A DNA stretch of 64,000 nt, from positions 992,001-1,056,000 of the forward strand of contig NC_017737.1 of assembly GCF_000259255.1 (NCBI RefSeq), given 5' to 3'. Positions 43,113 to 51,512 of this stretch are shown piece after piece (position 1 is the first letter of the stretch; every line of letters starts with the position of its first letter). Source of the DNA: Helicobacter cetorum MIT 00-7128 (GTDB lineage: Bacteria > Campylobacterota > Campylobacteria > Campylobacterales > Helicobacteraceae). The notes under the pieces are model-generated. The model ran no database searches. It had not been told where the DNA came from and saw nothing but the letters and a program-made list of their open reading frames with translations. A program made the translations under genes and the position numbers.

Positions 43113-43919
43113 ATGAAAGCTTTCAAAAGACATCTAGCTTTTATTGTGCCGCTTGTAGCGTTGTTGTTTGGTTTGCAATGTGTAATGCTAATAGATAGAT
43201 CAGTTGCGCAAAAAGAAAAGAATTTAATTGAAAATTATTCAGTGGTTTTAGCTAGCACGCAGAAATTAGATTTAAATTTTTTAACTCAAAACTTTAGTGA
43301 AGTGATTGCTTTAAAAGAAATCAATCCTAATGAGTCCTTAGAACCCCTAAAAAAGACTATAGGCATTGAGGACTTTATGCAGTTAAAAAAGAATTTGCCC
43401 TTTTTTTATTCGTTGCAATTTTCTACTTTTCCTAGTCAAGAGCGCTTAGAGGCAATACGCTCAAAATTATTTAAAATTCCGGGTGTGCAAAAAGTAGAGG
43501 TATTTGCTAAAACACATATGCAAGTGTATGAATTATTAAACTTTATTAAAGTGGCTGTTTGCGTATTTGCGCTTTTAGTGTTTGCTTTGTCTGTGTTGTT
43601 GCTCCTTAAACAAATTCGTGTGTGGATTTATGAATACCAAGAATGCTTAGAAATTATGGACTTACTAGGGGCGTCTATGCCTTTTAGAAATGGTTTTTTG
43701 TTTAAAATGGCATTGATTGATTCTTTGATTGCAAGTCTTTTAACACCTATTATTATGGTTTATGTGGTTTCGCAAAAAGGTTTTCAAGGAGCTATGAAAG
43801 CCTTAGAAATTGTTGAAAGCACCTTTATTATAGAGGATTTTTTCTGGGGCTTGTTGGTTAGTTTTGTTGTTTCTCTTTTCTTGGTTTTATTTGTGGTATG
43901 GAGGTCTAAACATGCCTAA
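43113..43919 (+). CDS. ftsX: Cell division protein FtsX
   Basis: This 268-aa membrane partner of FtsE has one N-terminal membrane segment (LAFIVPLVALLFGLQCVML), a periplasmic domain of about 120 residues that should contact the LytM-like protein, and three C-terminal segments (VAVCVFALLVFALSVLLLL, MALIDSLIASLLTPIIMVYVV and GLLVSFVVSLFLVLFVVW). This is the FtsX topology. The motif YEYQECLEIMDLLGA is the cytoplasmic coupling loop. The last 8 bases overlap the start of the EnvC-like gene. Confidence 0.9.
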   Translation: MKAFKRHLAFIVPLVALLFGLQCVMLIDRSVAQKEKNLIENYSVVLASTQKLDLNFLTQNFSEVIALKEINPNESLEPLKKTIGIEDFMQLKKNLPFFYSLQFSTFPSQERLEAIRSKLFKIPGVQKVEVFAKTHMQVYELLNFIKVAVCVFALLVFALSVLLLLKQIRVWIYEYQECLEIMDLLGASMPFRNGFLFKMALIDSLIASLLTPIIMVYVVSQKGFQGAMKALEIVESTFIIEDFFWGLLVSFVVSLFLVLFVVWRSKHA

Positions 43920-45135
43920 ATTTGGAGTTTTTTTAGTGTTGGTGGTTGCATTAGTTGCTAATGCTAGCGATGTGAATCAAGATATTAAAATCAATCAAAA
44001 TCGCTTAAAAAAGACCCATCAAGAAAAACTCCAATTAAATAGTCGCCTTAATGCTTTAGGGGGAGCTATTGTTTTAAAAGAGCGTCAAAAAAAAGAGATT
44101 GAAAATCAAATCGCTCTTTTAAAAAAGAGTTTGGAAAAAAATCGTAACGAAAGTTTGTCTCAAGAAAAAACCCTTGAAGATTATCGTTCCTCGCTAGAAA
44201 GCTTGCAACAAAAAAAATCGCATTTACAAGGTGGTGTTTTAGAGGTTTTGTTGAAAAATCTTTTATTTTCTCAAGCTTTAGAAAAACAGAATTTAACCTC
44301 ACCCCATGATGTGGTGTTGCAAGTAGCGTTTGAAAATTTGCATAAAAACGCTCTTTCAAAGATAGCGCAATTAAGCGAAGAGGAAAAAAAGTTAGGTGCA
44401 CAAATGCTTAAGACCAAGGATAGCATTCAAAAAATTTCTATTGTTATTGATGCGCAAAAATCTCGGCACTTAGAACTAAAGACCTTGCAAGCACAGCAAA
44501 GTAAACTTATCAACGAAATGCAAAAAGATAAGTTAGCCTATAATCAGCGCTTAGATACGATAGAAAGAGAGCGTCAAAATTTAAATTCCTTATTAAAGCA
44601 TTTAAATATCATTAAGCAAACTAAAGAAAAAGAGGCATTAGAAAAGCGTCAAGAGCAAGAAAGGCTTAGTCGTGCTAAAAATTCTAAAGCTTTAGATGTT
44701 AAACAAGTGGCTAACTCTTACAAAAATATTAACACCATCGTTTATAAGGGGCCAAAGACTATTGCGCCTTTAAATGATTATGAAGTGGTGCAAAAATTTG
44801 GACCTTATATTGACCCGGTATATAATTTAAAGATTTTTAGTGAATCTGTTACTTTAGTGCCAAAGACCCCTAATGCTTTAGTGCGTAATGTTTTAGATGG
44901 CAAAATTGTATTTGCCAAAGAAATTAATATGCTTAAAAAGGTTGTGGTCATTGAGCATAAAAACGGCATTAGAACCATTTATTCTCAACTAGATAAAATT
45001 GCCCCTACAATCAAAAGTGGTATGCATATTCAAAAAGGTTATGTTTTAGGGCGCATTGAGCAACGCTTAAGCTTTGAAGTAACCATGAAAGAAAAACATA
45101 TTAACCCTTTAGAATTGATTGCACACAATAATTAA
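43912..45135 (+). CDS. EnvC-like LytM-domain protein with degenerate active site
   Basis: This 407-aa periplasmic protein has a signal peptide (MPKFGVFLVLVVALVANA), a long coiled coil (about 20-250) and a C-terminal LytM/M23 domain, the EnvC/murein-hydrolase-activator layout. The zinc ligands of active M23 peptidases are lost. The GxxxHxGxD strand reads VYNLKIFSESVTL, the YxHL position reads YSQLD, and the HLHFEV motif reads RLSFEVTM. It is therefore probably a non-catalytic activator recruited by FtsEX. The ATG at 43912 has GGAGG seven bases upstream and sits in the ftsX stop region; a longer in-frame start would be buried in ftsX. Confidence 0.88.
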   Translation: MPKFGVFLVLVVALVANASDVNQDIKINQNRLKKTHQEKLQLNSRLNALGGAIVLKERQKKEIENQIALLKKSLEKNRNESLSQEKTLEDYRSSLESLQQKKSHLQGGVLEVLLKNLLFSQALEKQNLTSPHDVVLQVAFENLHKNALSKIAQLSEEEKKLGAQMLKTKDSIQKISIVIDAQKSRHLELKTLQAQQSKLINEMQKDKLAYNQRLDTIERERQNLNSLLKHLNIIKQTKEKEALEKRQEQERLSRAKNSKALDVKQVANSYKNINTIVYKGPKTIAPLNDYEVVQKFGPYIDPVYNLKIFSESVTLVPKTPNALVRNVLDGKIVFAKEINMLKKVVVIEHKNGIRTIYSQLDKIAPTIKSGMHIQKGYVLGRIEQRLSFEVTMKEKHINPLELIAHNN

Positions 45136-45164
45136 GATTTAAGACTATATAAAAACAATATTTT

Positions 45165-45172
45165 GCCGATAT
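45165..45172 (+). promoter_or_regulatory. Candidate sigma-28 (FliA) -10 box for flaG-fliD-fliS
   Basis: GCCGATAT differs by one base from the FliA -10 consensus GCCGATAA and lies 75 bases before the flaG ATG. The -35 (TAAA) is not clear; TATAAAAA upstream is the best candidate, with unusual spacing. The flagellar context supports it. Confidence 0.5.
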
Positions 45173-45246
45173 GTTCCTTAACATAAGAAGATATACAGAC
45201 AATTAGTTTGATAATTGAATGGGAAATTTGGAGGTTCCTTTCTGCG

Positions 45247-45624
45247 ATGGTAAATGAGATTCAAGGCGATGTTCAAGCTGTTTCAAGTAATTCTAGTGCT
45301 CCAACGAGCGCTCAAGTAGCGCATGTGAGTCAAGTTAATAGAGCAAGCGCTAATTTTTCGGATAAAACAACACCCACAAAGCCTATAGACATAGAGCAAT
45401 ATGAGCCAAAACTAAAATTATTGAGCGAGCATTTGAACGATGAGATGAAGCGCATTGGCACAGATATTGACTTTAGTTATAACGATGAGATTAAGGGCTT
45501 GATTGTCTCTGTAAAAGACGCTAATGGAGATAAGGTTCTAAGAGAGATTCCTTCCAAAGAAGCCATAGAACTTATGCAAAGAATGCGTGATATTGTAGGG
45601 ATTATTTTTGATAAAAAAGGCTAG
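45247..45624 (+). CDS. flaG: Flagellar protein FlaG
   Basis: This 125-aa FlaG-family protein controls filament length in related bacteria. The N-terminal 50 residues are Ser/Ala-rich and probably disordered. The conserved C-terminal domain reads LKLLSEHLNDEMKRIGTDIDFSYND, then VSVKDANGDKVLREIPSKEAIELMQRM. The ATG at 45247 is preferred because the protein then starts MVNEIQGDVQAV; GGAGG lies twelve bases upstream, rather far. An in-frame upstream start at 45208 would add 13 residues. It is the first gene of flaG-fliD-fliS-fliT-like, read from the candidate FliA promoter. Confidence 0.88.
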   Translation: MVNEIQGDVQAVSSNSSAPTSAQVAHVSQVNRASANFSDKTTPTKPIDIEQYEPKLKLLSEHLNDEMKRIGTDIDFSYNDEIKGLIVSVKDANGDKVLREIPSKEAIELMQRMRDIVGIIFDKKG

Positions 45625-45648
45625 TAGGTTTTATTTGGGAGTAAGTAG

Positions 45649-47706
45649 ATGGGAGTAGGGTCATTAAGCTCTTTAGGACTTGGGAGTAAAGTCTTAAACT
45701 ATGATGTGATTGATAAGCTTAAAACTGCAGATGAAAAAACCTTAATCGCACCATTAGATAAAAAAATGGAGCAAAATATTGAAAAGCAAAAAGCACTTGT
45801 AGAAATCAAAACACTTCTTTCAGCGCTTAAAACTCCCATTAAGACTCTTTCGGATTATTCTACCTATATTGGCAGAAAAAGCAGTGTTTCAGGAGATGCG
45901 CTAAGTGCGAGTGTGGGAGCTGGTGTTCCTGTGCAAGATATTAAGGTTGATGTGCGAAAGTTAGCACAAGGCGATATTAATGAACTAGGAGCAAAGTTTT
46001 CTTCAAGAGATGATGTTTTTAGTGAAACAAATACCACGCTTAAATTTTACACTCAAGGTAAGAATTACGCATTACCCATTAAAGCAGGTATGACTTTAGG
46101 CGATGTAGCTCAAAGTATTACCGATGCAACCAATGGTGATGTGATGGGGATTGTGATGAAAACAGGCGGTGATAATCCCTACCAACTTATGGTAAATACC
46201 AAAAATACCGGTGAAGACAATAGGGTATATTTTGGAACACATTTAAAATCAAGTCTTAAAGCTCAAAGTGCGCTTTCTTTGGGGGTAAGTGAGAGTGGAG
46301 AGAGTGATGTGAGCTTGCGATTAAAAGGTAGCGATAATGAAATGCATGAAGTGCCTATCATGCTAGAAATTCCCGAAAATTACTCTGTTAAACAAAAAAA
46401 TGAGGCAATCCAAAAAGCCATGCTAAAAGCTTTGCAAGATGACCCTAATTTTAAAGATTTAATTGCCAATGGAGATATTTCTGTAGATATTGTTCATAAT
46501 GGGGATTCTTTAATTATCAATGATAGGCGTGGAGAGCCTATTGAAATTAAAGGTAGTAAGGCTAAAGAGCTAGGTTTTGAGCAAACTAAAACTCAAGATG
46601 ATGATTTATTTAAGAGTGCACGCACAATTAAGGAGGGTAAATTAGAAGGCATAATTAGCTTGAATGGCGAAACCCTAGATTTATCTTCTTTGACAAGTGC
46701 GAATAATTCTAGCGAGCAAAATACCGATGCGATTGTTGATGCCATTAATGCTAAAGAGGGATTGAGCGCTTATAAAAATTCAGAGGGCAAGCTAGTTATT
46801 AATGCTAAGAAAGGTTTGCTAAAAATTAGAGGCGAAGATGCATTGGGAAAAGCAAGCTTAAAAGACTTGGGCTTAAGTGCTGGCACTACACAATCATATG
46901 CAGTGGCTCAAAAAGAACTTTTTTTAGTTAAAAATTTACAAAAAGCAAGCGATGCAGAATTTACCTATAATGGTGTGAGTATCACACGCCCTACCAATGA
47001 AGTTAATGATGTGATTGGTGGGGTTAGTATCACCTTACAACAAACTACTGAGCCCAATAAACCCGCTATCATTAGTGTGAGTAGGGACAATCAAGCCATT
47101 ATAGATAGCATTAAAGATTTTGTAAAAGCCTATAATGAATTAATTCCTAAGCTTGATGAGGACACTCGCTTTGACCCTGATACCAAAATTGCAGGGATTT
47201 TTAATGGGGTGAGTGATATACGCACGATTCGCTCATCGCTCAACAATGTGTTTTCTTATACATTATATACAGATGGCGGTGTAGAAAGCCTTATGAAATA
47301 TGGTTTAGGCTTAGATGATAAAGGCACAATGAGTTTAGATGAATCAAGGTTGTCTAGCGCTTTAAGCTCAAATCCTAAAGCTACGCAAGATTTTTTCTAT
47401 GGAAGCGATAAAAATGATGTTTCAGGTAGAGAAATCCATCAAGATGGTATTTTTACGAAGTTTAGTCAAGTTATTTCTAATCTCATTGATGGAGGGAATG
47501 CTAAATTAAAGATTTATGAGGATTCTTTAGATAGGGATGCTAAAAGTTTGGCTAAGGATAAAGAGAGCGCTCAAGAAACCTTAAAGACTCGCTATAACAC
47601 AATGGCAGAGCGTTTTGCAGCCTATGATGGTCAAATTTCTAAGGCTAATCAAAAATTTAATTCAGTGCAGATGATGATTGACCAAGCAGCTGCCAAGAAA
47701 AACTAA
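45649..47706 (+). CDS. fliD: Flagellar hook-associated protein 2 (filament cap)
   Basis: FliD forms the cap at the filament tip that guides flagellin assembly. The 685-aa protein has the N-terminal block GSLSSLGLGSKVLNYDVIDKLK and the C-terminal region KDFVKAYNELIPKLDEDTRFDP, RTIRSSLNNVFSY, GTMSLDESRLSSALSSNP and a coiled tail (YNTMAERFAAYDGQISKANQ). The central domain is long, as in H. pylori FliD (685 aa). The order flaG-fliD-fliS is conserved across epsilonproteobacteria. Confidence 0.95.
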   Translation: MGVGSLSSLGLGSKVLNYDVIDKLKTADEKTLIAPLDKKMEQNIEKQKALVEIKTLLSALKTPIKTLSDYSTYIGRKSSVSGDALSASVGAGVPVQDIKVDVRKLAQGDINELGAKFSSRDDVFSETNTTLKFYTQGKNYALPIKAGMTLGDVAQSITDATNGDVMGIVMKTGGDNPYQLMVNTKNTGEDNRVYFGTHLKSSLKAQSALSLGVSESGESDVSLRLKGSDNEMHEVPIMLEIPENYSVKQKNEAIQKAMLKALQDDPNFKDLIANGDISVDIVHNGDSLIINDRRGEPIEIKGSKAKELGFEQTKTQDDDLFKSARTIKEGKLEGIISLNGETLDLSSLTSANNSSEQNTDAIVDAINAKEGLSAYKNSEGKLVINAKKGLLKIRGEDALGKASLKDLGLSAGTTQSYAVAQKELFLVKNLQKASDAEFTYNGVSITRPTNEVNDVIGGVSITLQQTTEPNKPAIISVSRDNQAIIDSIKDFVKAYNELIPKLDEDTRFDPDTKIAGIFNGVSDIRTIRSSLNNVFSYTLYTDGGVESLMKYGLGLDDKGTMSLDESRLSSALSSNPKATQDFFYGSDKNDVSGREIHQDGIFTKFSQVISNLIDGGNAKLKIYEDSLDRDAKSLAKDKESAQETLKTRYNTMAERFAAYDGQISKANQKFNSVQMMIDQAAAKKN

Positions 47707-47720
47707 TAAAGGAATAACAC

Positions 47721-48101
47721 ATGCGATATGCTAATGCTTATCAAGCTTACCAACAAAATACTGTGAGTGTAGAATCTCCTGCAAAGCTAATTGAAATGCT
47801 TTATGAGGGGATTTTAAAATTTGCCTCTCAAGCTAAACGCCATATTGAAACAGAGGATATTGAAAAGAAAATCTACTATATCAATAAAGTTACTGATATT
47901 TTTACAGAATTATTAAATATTTTAGATTATGAGAGGGGTGGGGAAGTAGCTGTGTATTTAACCGGTCTATACACACATCAAATTAAAGTTTTAACTCAAG
48001 CAAATTTAGAAAATGATGCGAGCAAGATTGATGTGGTGCTAAATGTAGCTAGAGGATTATTAGAGGCTTGGAGAGAAATTCATCCTAATGAACTCTCTTG
48101 A
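47721..48101 (+). CDS. fliS: Flagellin export chaperone FliS
   Basis: FliS binds the flagellin C-terminus in the cytoplasm and prevents early polymerisation. The 126-aa helical protein has the family start YQAYQQNTVSVESPAKLIEMLYEGILKF (split as YQAYQQNTV and SPAKLIEMLYEG) and the middle block IYYINKVTDIFTELLNILDYERGG. It overlaps the next gene by 14 bases and lies 14 bases after fliD. Confidence 0.94.
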   Translation: MRYANAYQAYQQNTVSVESPAKLIEMLYEGILKFASQAKRHIETEDIEKKIYYINKVTDIFTELLNILDYERGGEVAVYLTGLYTHQIKVLTQANLENDASKIDVVLNVARGLLEAWREIHPNELS

Positions 48102-48333
48102 ATTTGAAAAGTTAATAGATTCTTTTAAGATTGCTCTTTTAGAGCAAAACTCCCAAAAAGCTTTTGCTTTGGTTGATGAAATTTCTTTAGAACAAATTCA
48201 AAATTTAGATTTAGACAAGCTCTTAAGACTTAAAGAGATGATAGCCCAAAGTATTGAATTATTGCAAAAAGATAAGAATACTATCCAAAACCAAATGCAA
48301 AAGGCTAAGAACATTCAAAAATTTTTGTCTTAG
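48088..48333 (+). CDS. Small helical FliT-like protein
   Basis: This 81-aa, highly charged, all-helical protein starts within the last 14 bases of fliS. It has no membrane segment and no recognisable catalytic motif. Position after fliS and size match FliT-type chaperones or their replacements (HP0754 in H. pylori, from memory). The sequence (MNSLEFEKLIDSFKIALLEQ) is too short and simple to assign by motif. A role in flagellar export is inferred from the operon only. Confidence 0.7.
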   Translation: MNSLEFEKLIDSFKIALLEQNSQKAFALVDEISLEQIQNLDLDKLLRLKEMIAQSIELLQKDKNTIQNQMQKAKNIQKFLS

Positions 48334-48396
48334 CATTTTTTAAAGTTACGCTAAAATAAGTTTTAATCATTATTATTTTAATTAAGGGTTGGTTTG

Positions 48397-49071
48397 ATGA
48401 TTCAAACACAAGAGCCAATTGATCGTTTCACACGCACAAGGTGGTTATTTAAAGAAGATTTTAATTCAATACGCCAAAAAAGTGTGCTAATTTGTGGAGT
48501 AGGAGGCGTTGGAGGTTTTGCCTTAGACGCCTTATATCGTGTTGGGGTAAGTAAGATTACCATTATTGATAAAGATATTTTTGACATAACCAATCAAAAC
48601 CGCCAAATTGGTTCAGAGCAAGTTGGGCAATCAAAGGTGCAAACTTTGCAATCTATTTATCAAGGTATTGAAACACTAGAATTAAGAGTAGATGAGGCAT
48701 TTTTATCTTCATTTAATTTTAAAGATTATGATTATGTGTTAGATTGTATGGATGATTTGCCTATTAAGGCTAGTTTAGCCCAGAAATGTCAAGATATGCC
48801 CTATGGGCGTTTTATCAGCTCTATGGGGAGTGCTAAACGCCTAAACCCACAACTTATTCAAGTTAGTAGCGTGTGGAAAAGTCATGGAGATAGGTTTGGG
48901 CGAAAATTTAGAGATTTTTTAAAAAAGCGCCATTTTAAGGGGAATTTCAAGGTGGTTTTTAGTCCAGAGCCTCCTCATTGCAAAGAGCTTGGGAGTTTTA
49001 GTGCGGTTACTGCAAGCTTTGGATTACAGATTGCTAGTGAAGTTGTCCGAGATATTATTCATAAAAAATAA
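48397..49071 (+). CDS. TcdA/CsdL-like E1-family enzyme (t6A dehydratase type)
   Basis: This 224-aa ThiF-superfamily protein has an ATP-binding GVGGVGGFALDALYRVGV, DKDIFDITNQNRQ and CMDDLPIKASLAQKC. Unlike the ThiF-like protein at 461-1237 it has no CxxC zinc pairs. Together with PYGRFISSMGSAKRLNP and the size, this points to TcdA, which cyclises t6A37 in tRNA. The start is ATG 48397, with AAGGG eight bases upstream; a TTG one codon earlier is possible. Annotated moeB in H. pylori (HP0755, from memory). Confidence 0.85.
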   Translation: MIQTQEPIDRFTRTRWLFKEDFNSIRQKSVLICGVGGVGGFALDALYRVGVSKITIIDKDIFDITNQNRQIGSEQVGQSKVQTLQSIYQGIETLELRVDEAFLSSFNFKDYDYVLDCMDDLPIKASLAQKCQDMPYGRFISSMGSAKRLNPQLIQVSSVWKSHGDRFGRKFRDFLKKRHFKGNFKVVFSPEPPHCKELGSFSAVTASFGLQIASEVVRDIIHKK

Positions 49072-49084
49072 AAGGAGTTAAAAA

Positions 49085-49225
49085 ATGCAAGATTTTGAAG
49101 ATGAATTAGAAGATTTTGAAGAATTGGAGAGTCTTGAAGAAGATGATGAGGGCTATGAGAATTATCGTAATGTCTATGATGATGATGACTATGAAGATTA
49201 TAGCTCTGATTATGAAGAAGAGTAA
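49085..49225 (+). CDS. Very acidic 46-aa protein
   Basis: The 46-residue ORF starts at ATG 49085 with AAGGAG seven bases upstream and ends two bases before the amidohydrolase gene. It begins MQDFEDELEDFEELESLEED. Twenty-five of 46 residues are Asp or Glu against a single Arg, and six or more are Tyr. No fold is evident; it is probably disordered. Strong ribosome-binding site, tight spacing and a complete frame argue that it is real. It corresponds in position to HP0756 of H. pylori (from memory). It could bind metals or a basic protein, or mimic nucleic acid. No function is known to me. Confidence 0.75.
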   Translation: MQDFEDELEDFEELESLEEDDEGYENYRNVYDDDDYEDYSSDYEEE

Positions 49226-49227
49226 AG

Positions 49228-50115
49228 ATGAAATTAAAAGCTACAATTCTACAACATGCCTATAAAGGTTCTAGGGAGGCTACTTTAGCACATACAGCTA
49301 ATTTATTAAAGCTTGCTAAAGAAAAACATGTAGATACTAATTTAGTTGTATTACAAGAGTTGCACCCTTATAGTTATTTTTGCCAAAACGAAGACCCTAA
49401 ACTTTTTGATTTAGGAGAGCATTTTGAGGAAGATAAAGCGTTTTTTAGTCATTTGGCTAAGGAATTTAAAGTGGTGCTTGTAACTTCATTGTTTGAAAAG
49501 CGTGCTAAAGGGCTTTATCATAACACGGCAGTTGTTTTTGAAAATGATGGCTCAATAGCTGGAACTTATCGCAAAATGCACATTCCTGATGACCCCGGCT
49601 TTTATGAGAAGTTTTATTTTACGCCCGGAGATTTAGGCTTTGAGCCTATATCTACAAGTGTTGGAAAATTAGGCTTAATGGTGTGTTGGGACCAGTGGTA
49701 TCCAGAGGGTGCTAGGATTATGGCATTAAAAGGGGCAGAAATTTTAATCTATCCTAGTGCGATAGGATTCTTAGAGGAAGATACCAAAGAAGAAAAAATG
49801 CGCCAACAAAACGCATGGGAGACAATTCAGAGAGGGCATGCGATTGCTAATGGCTTGCCTGTGATTGCGACTAATAGAGTAGGGGTAGAATTAGATTCTA
49901 GTGGTGTGATTAAAGGAGGCATTACTTTTTTTGGTTCTAGTTTTATAGCAGGGGCTCAAGGTGAGATTCTAGCTAAAGCAAGTGATAAAGAAGAGATTCT
50001 ATATGCTGAAATTGATTTGGAGCGCATAGAAGAAGTGCGCAGAATGTGGCCATTTTTAAGAGATAGGCGCATAGATTCGTATAAAGAAATCCTTCAACGC
50101 TATCTTATAAATTGA
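49228..50115 (+). CDS. aguB: N-carbamoylputrescine amidohydrolase-like nitrilase
   Basis: The enzyme is a carbon-nitrogen hydrolase (nitrilase superfamily) that splits N-carbamoylputrescine to putrescine, CO2 and ammonia. The Glu-Lys-Cys triad is visible: VLQELHPYSYFCQ (Glu), YRKMHIPDDPGFYEK (Lys) and LMVCWDQWYPEGAR (Cys). The FYEKFYFTPGDLGF segment is typical of AguB. The length is 295 aa. It starts two bases after the acidic ORF, so the two are co-translated. The polyamine assignment is by family; beta-alanine synthase activity is the older annotation. Confidence 0.9.
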   Translation: MKLKATILQHAYKGSREATLAHTANLLKLAKEKHVDTNLVVLQELHPYSYFCQNEDPKLFDLGEHFEEDKAFFSHLAKEFKVVLVTSLFEKRAKGLYHNTAVVFENDGSIAGTYRKMHIPDDPGFYEKFYFTPGDLGFEPISTSVGKLGLMVCWDQWYPEGARIMALKGAEILIYPSAIGFLEEDTKEEKMRQQNAWETIQRGHAIANGLPVIATNRVGVELDSSGVIKGGITFFGSSFIAGAQGEILAKASDKEEILYAEIDLERIEEVRRMWPFLRDRRIDSYKEILQRYLIN

Positions 50116-50192
50116 TTAAGCAAGAATAATATAATGAGAGTAGTTTTTATGTTAAATCAGTGCATAGAGATAGCTCAATAAGGGTTTTAAAC

Positions 50193-51512
50193 ATGTTAGA
50201 AAGTAGCGCTATTTCTATATGGGTTAATCCAGCCTTTATTGCTATTATTGTGATGTGTGTCTTAAGTTTATTGCGCCTAAACATCATGCTTTCTATGATT
50301 AGCGCCACTTTAATTGCTGGACTTATGGGGGGGCTTAGTTTAACTGAGAGTTTTAATGTTATGATAGATGGCATGAAAGGCAATTTAAAAATTGCCTTAA
50401 GCTATATTCTTTTGGGGGCTTTAGCAGTGGCTATTGCTAAAAGTAATTTGATTAAAATTGCTTTAAGCAAGTTGGTGTGTTTTATGGACCAAAAACGCAT
50501 GATTTTTTGCTTTGTGATTGCTTTTATAGCGTGCTTTTCACAGAATCTTATTCCAGTGCATATCGCCTTTATTCCCATTCTTATTCCCCCATTACTTCAT
50601 GTGATGAATCGTTTAAAATTAGATAGAAGAGCTGTAGCTTGTGCTTTGACTTTTGGCTTACAAGCCCCTTATTTAGCCTTACCTGTTGGTTTTGGATTGA
50701 TTTTTCAAACAACTATTTTAGAGCAACTCAAGCTTAATGGTATTCAAACAAATTTAGCCCAAATTACTAGTGTGATGTGGATTGCAGGGTTAGCTATGCT
50801 ATTTGGCTTATTGATTGCGGTATTAGTTCTATATAGAAAGCCTAGAATTTATATAGAAAAAACCTTTGATTTAGAAGATTATTCTAAGCTCACACTCAAC
50901 TACCATGATTATTTAACGCTTGTAGGCATTGTGATTGCCTTTTTGGTGCAAATTATTACTGACTCGATGCCTTTAGCAGCATTTTTAGCTCTTGTGGTTA
51001 TGTTAATAGGGCGCAGTATTAAGTGGGACGAAACCGACCAACTAATGGATGATAGCGTCAAAATGATGGCTTTTATTGCCTTTGTTATGTTGGTAGCAAG
51101 TGGTTTTGGGGAAGTTTTACAAAAAGTGCATGCTACTCAAGATTTAGTCAATTCCATTGCCTCTATTATTCAAGGAAAGTTAGTGGGAGCAATCTTAATG
51201 CTTTTAGCTGGACTTTTTATCACTATGGGGATAGGAACTTCTTTTGGCACTATTCCTATTATTGCAGTTTTTTATTGTCCTTTATGTCAAAGTCTTGGTT
51301 TTGGGATAGAGGCTACGATTTTACTTATAGGCACAGCAGCTGCACTTGGAGATGCGGGCTCACCTGCAAGTGATAGCACCATGGGGCCAACTTGTGGCTT
51401 GAATGCAGACAATCAGCATAACCATATTTATGACACTTGTGTGCCAACCTTTTTAGTTTATAATCTCTCATTAATCATTTTTGGAGTAGTAGGGGCGTTA
51501 CTATTAGGCTAA
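50193..51512 (+). CDS. Na+/H+ antiporter NhaC-like family protein
   Basis: This 439-aa inner-membrane transporter has about eleven hydrophobic segments. Diagnostic blocks are MISATLIAGLMGGLSLTESFNV, AFIACFSQNLIPVHIAFIPILIPPLL and GTAAALGDAGSPASDSTMGPTCGLNADNQHNH near the C-terminus. The last resembles the YuiF/NhaC-type cation antiporter core. The ATG at 50193 has AAGGG eight bases upstream; a GTG at 50160 is in frame but less well placed. Ion specificity is not certain. Its last bases overlap the reading frame of the MATE transporter gene. Confidence 0.84.
   Translation: MLESSAISIWVNPAFIAIIVMCVLSLLRLNIMLSMISATLIAGLMGGLSLTESFNVMIDGMKGNLKIALSYILLGALAVAIAKSNLIKIALSKLVCFMDQKRMIFCFVIAFIACFSQNLIPVHIAFIPILIPPLLHVMNRLKLDRRAVACALTFGLQAPYLALPVGFGLIFQTTILEQLKLNGIQTNLAQITSVMWIAGLAMLFGLLIAVLVLYRKPRIYIEKTFDLEDYSKLTLNYHDYLTLVGIVIAFLVQIITDSMPLAAFLALVVMLIGRSIKWDETDQLMDDSVKMMAFIAFVMLVASGFGEVLQKVHATQDLVNSIASIIQGKLVGAILMLLAGLFITMGIGTSFGTIPIIAVFYCPLCQSLGFGIEATILLIGTAAALGDAGSPASDSTMGPTCGLNADNQHNHIYDTCVPTFLVYNLSLIIFGVVGALLLG

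Noticed and set aside
50327-50333. Run of seven G inside the antiporter gene as a phase-variation tract
   Set aside because: The tract is short, in frame, and encodes conserved Gly-Gly residues; no frame disruption is seen.
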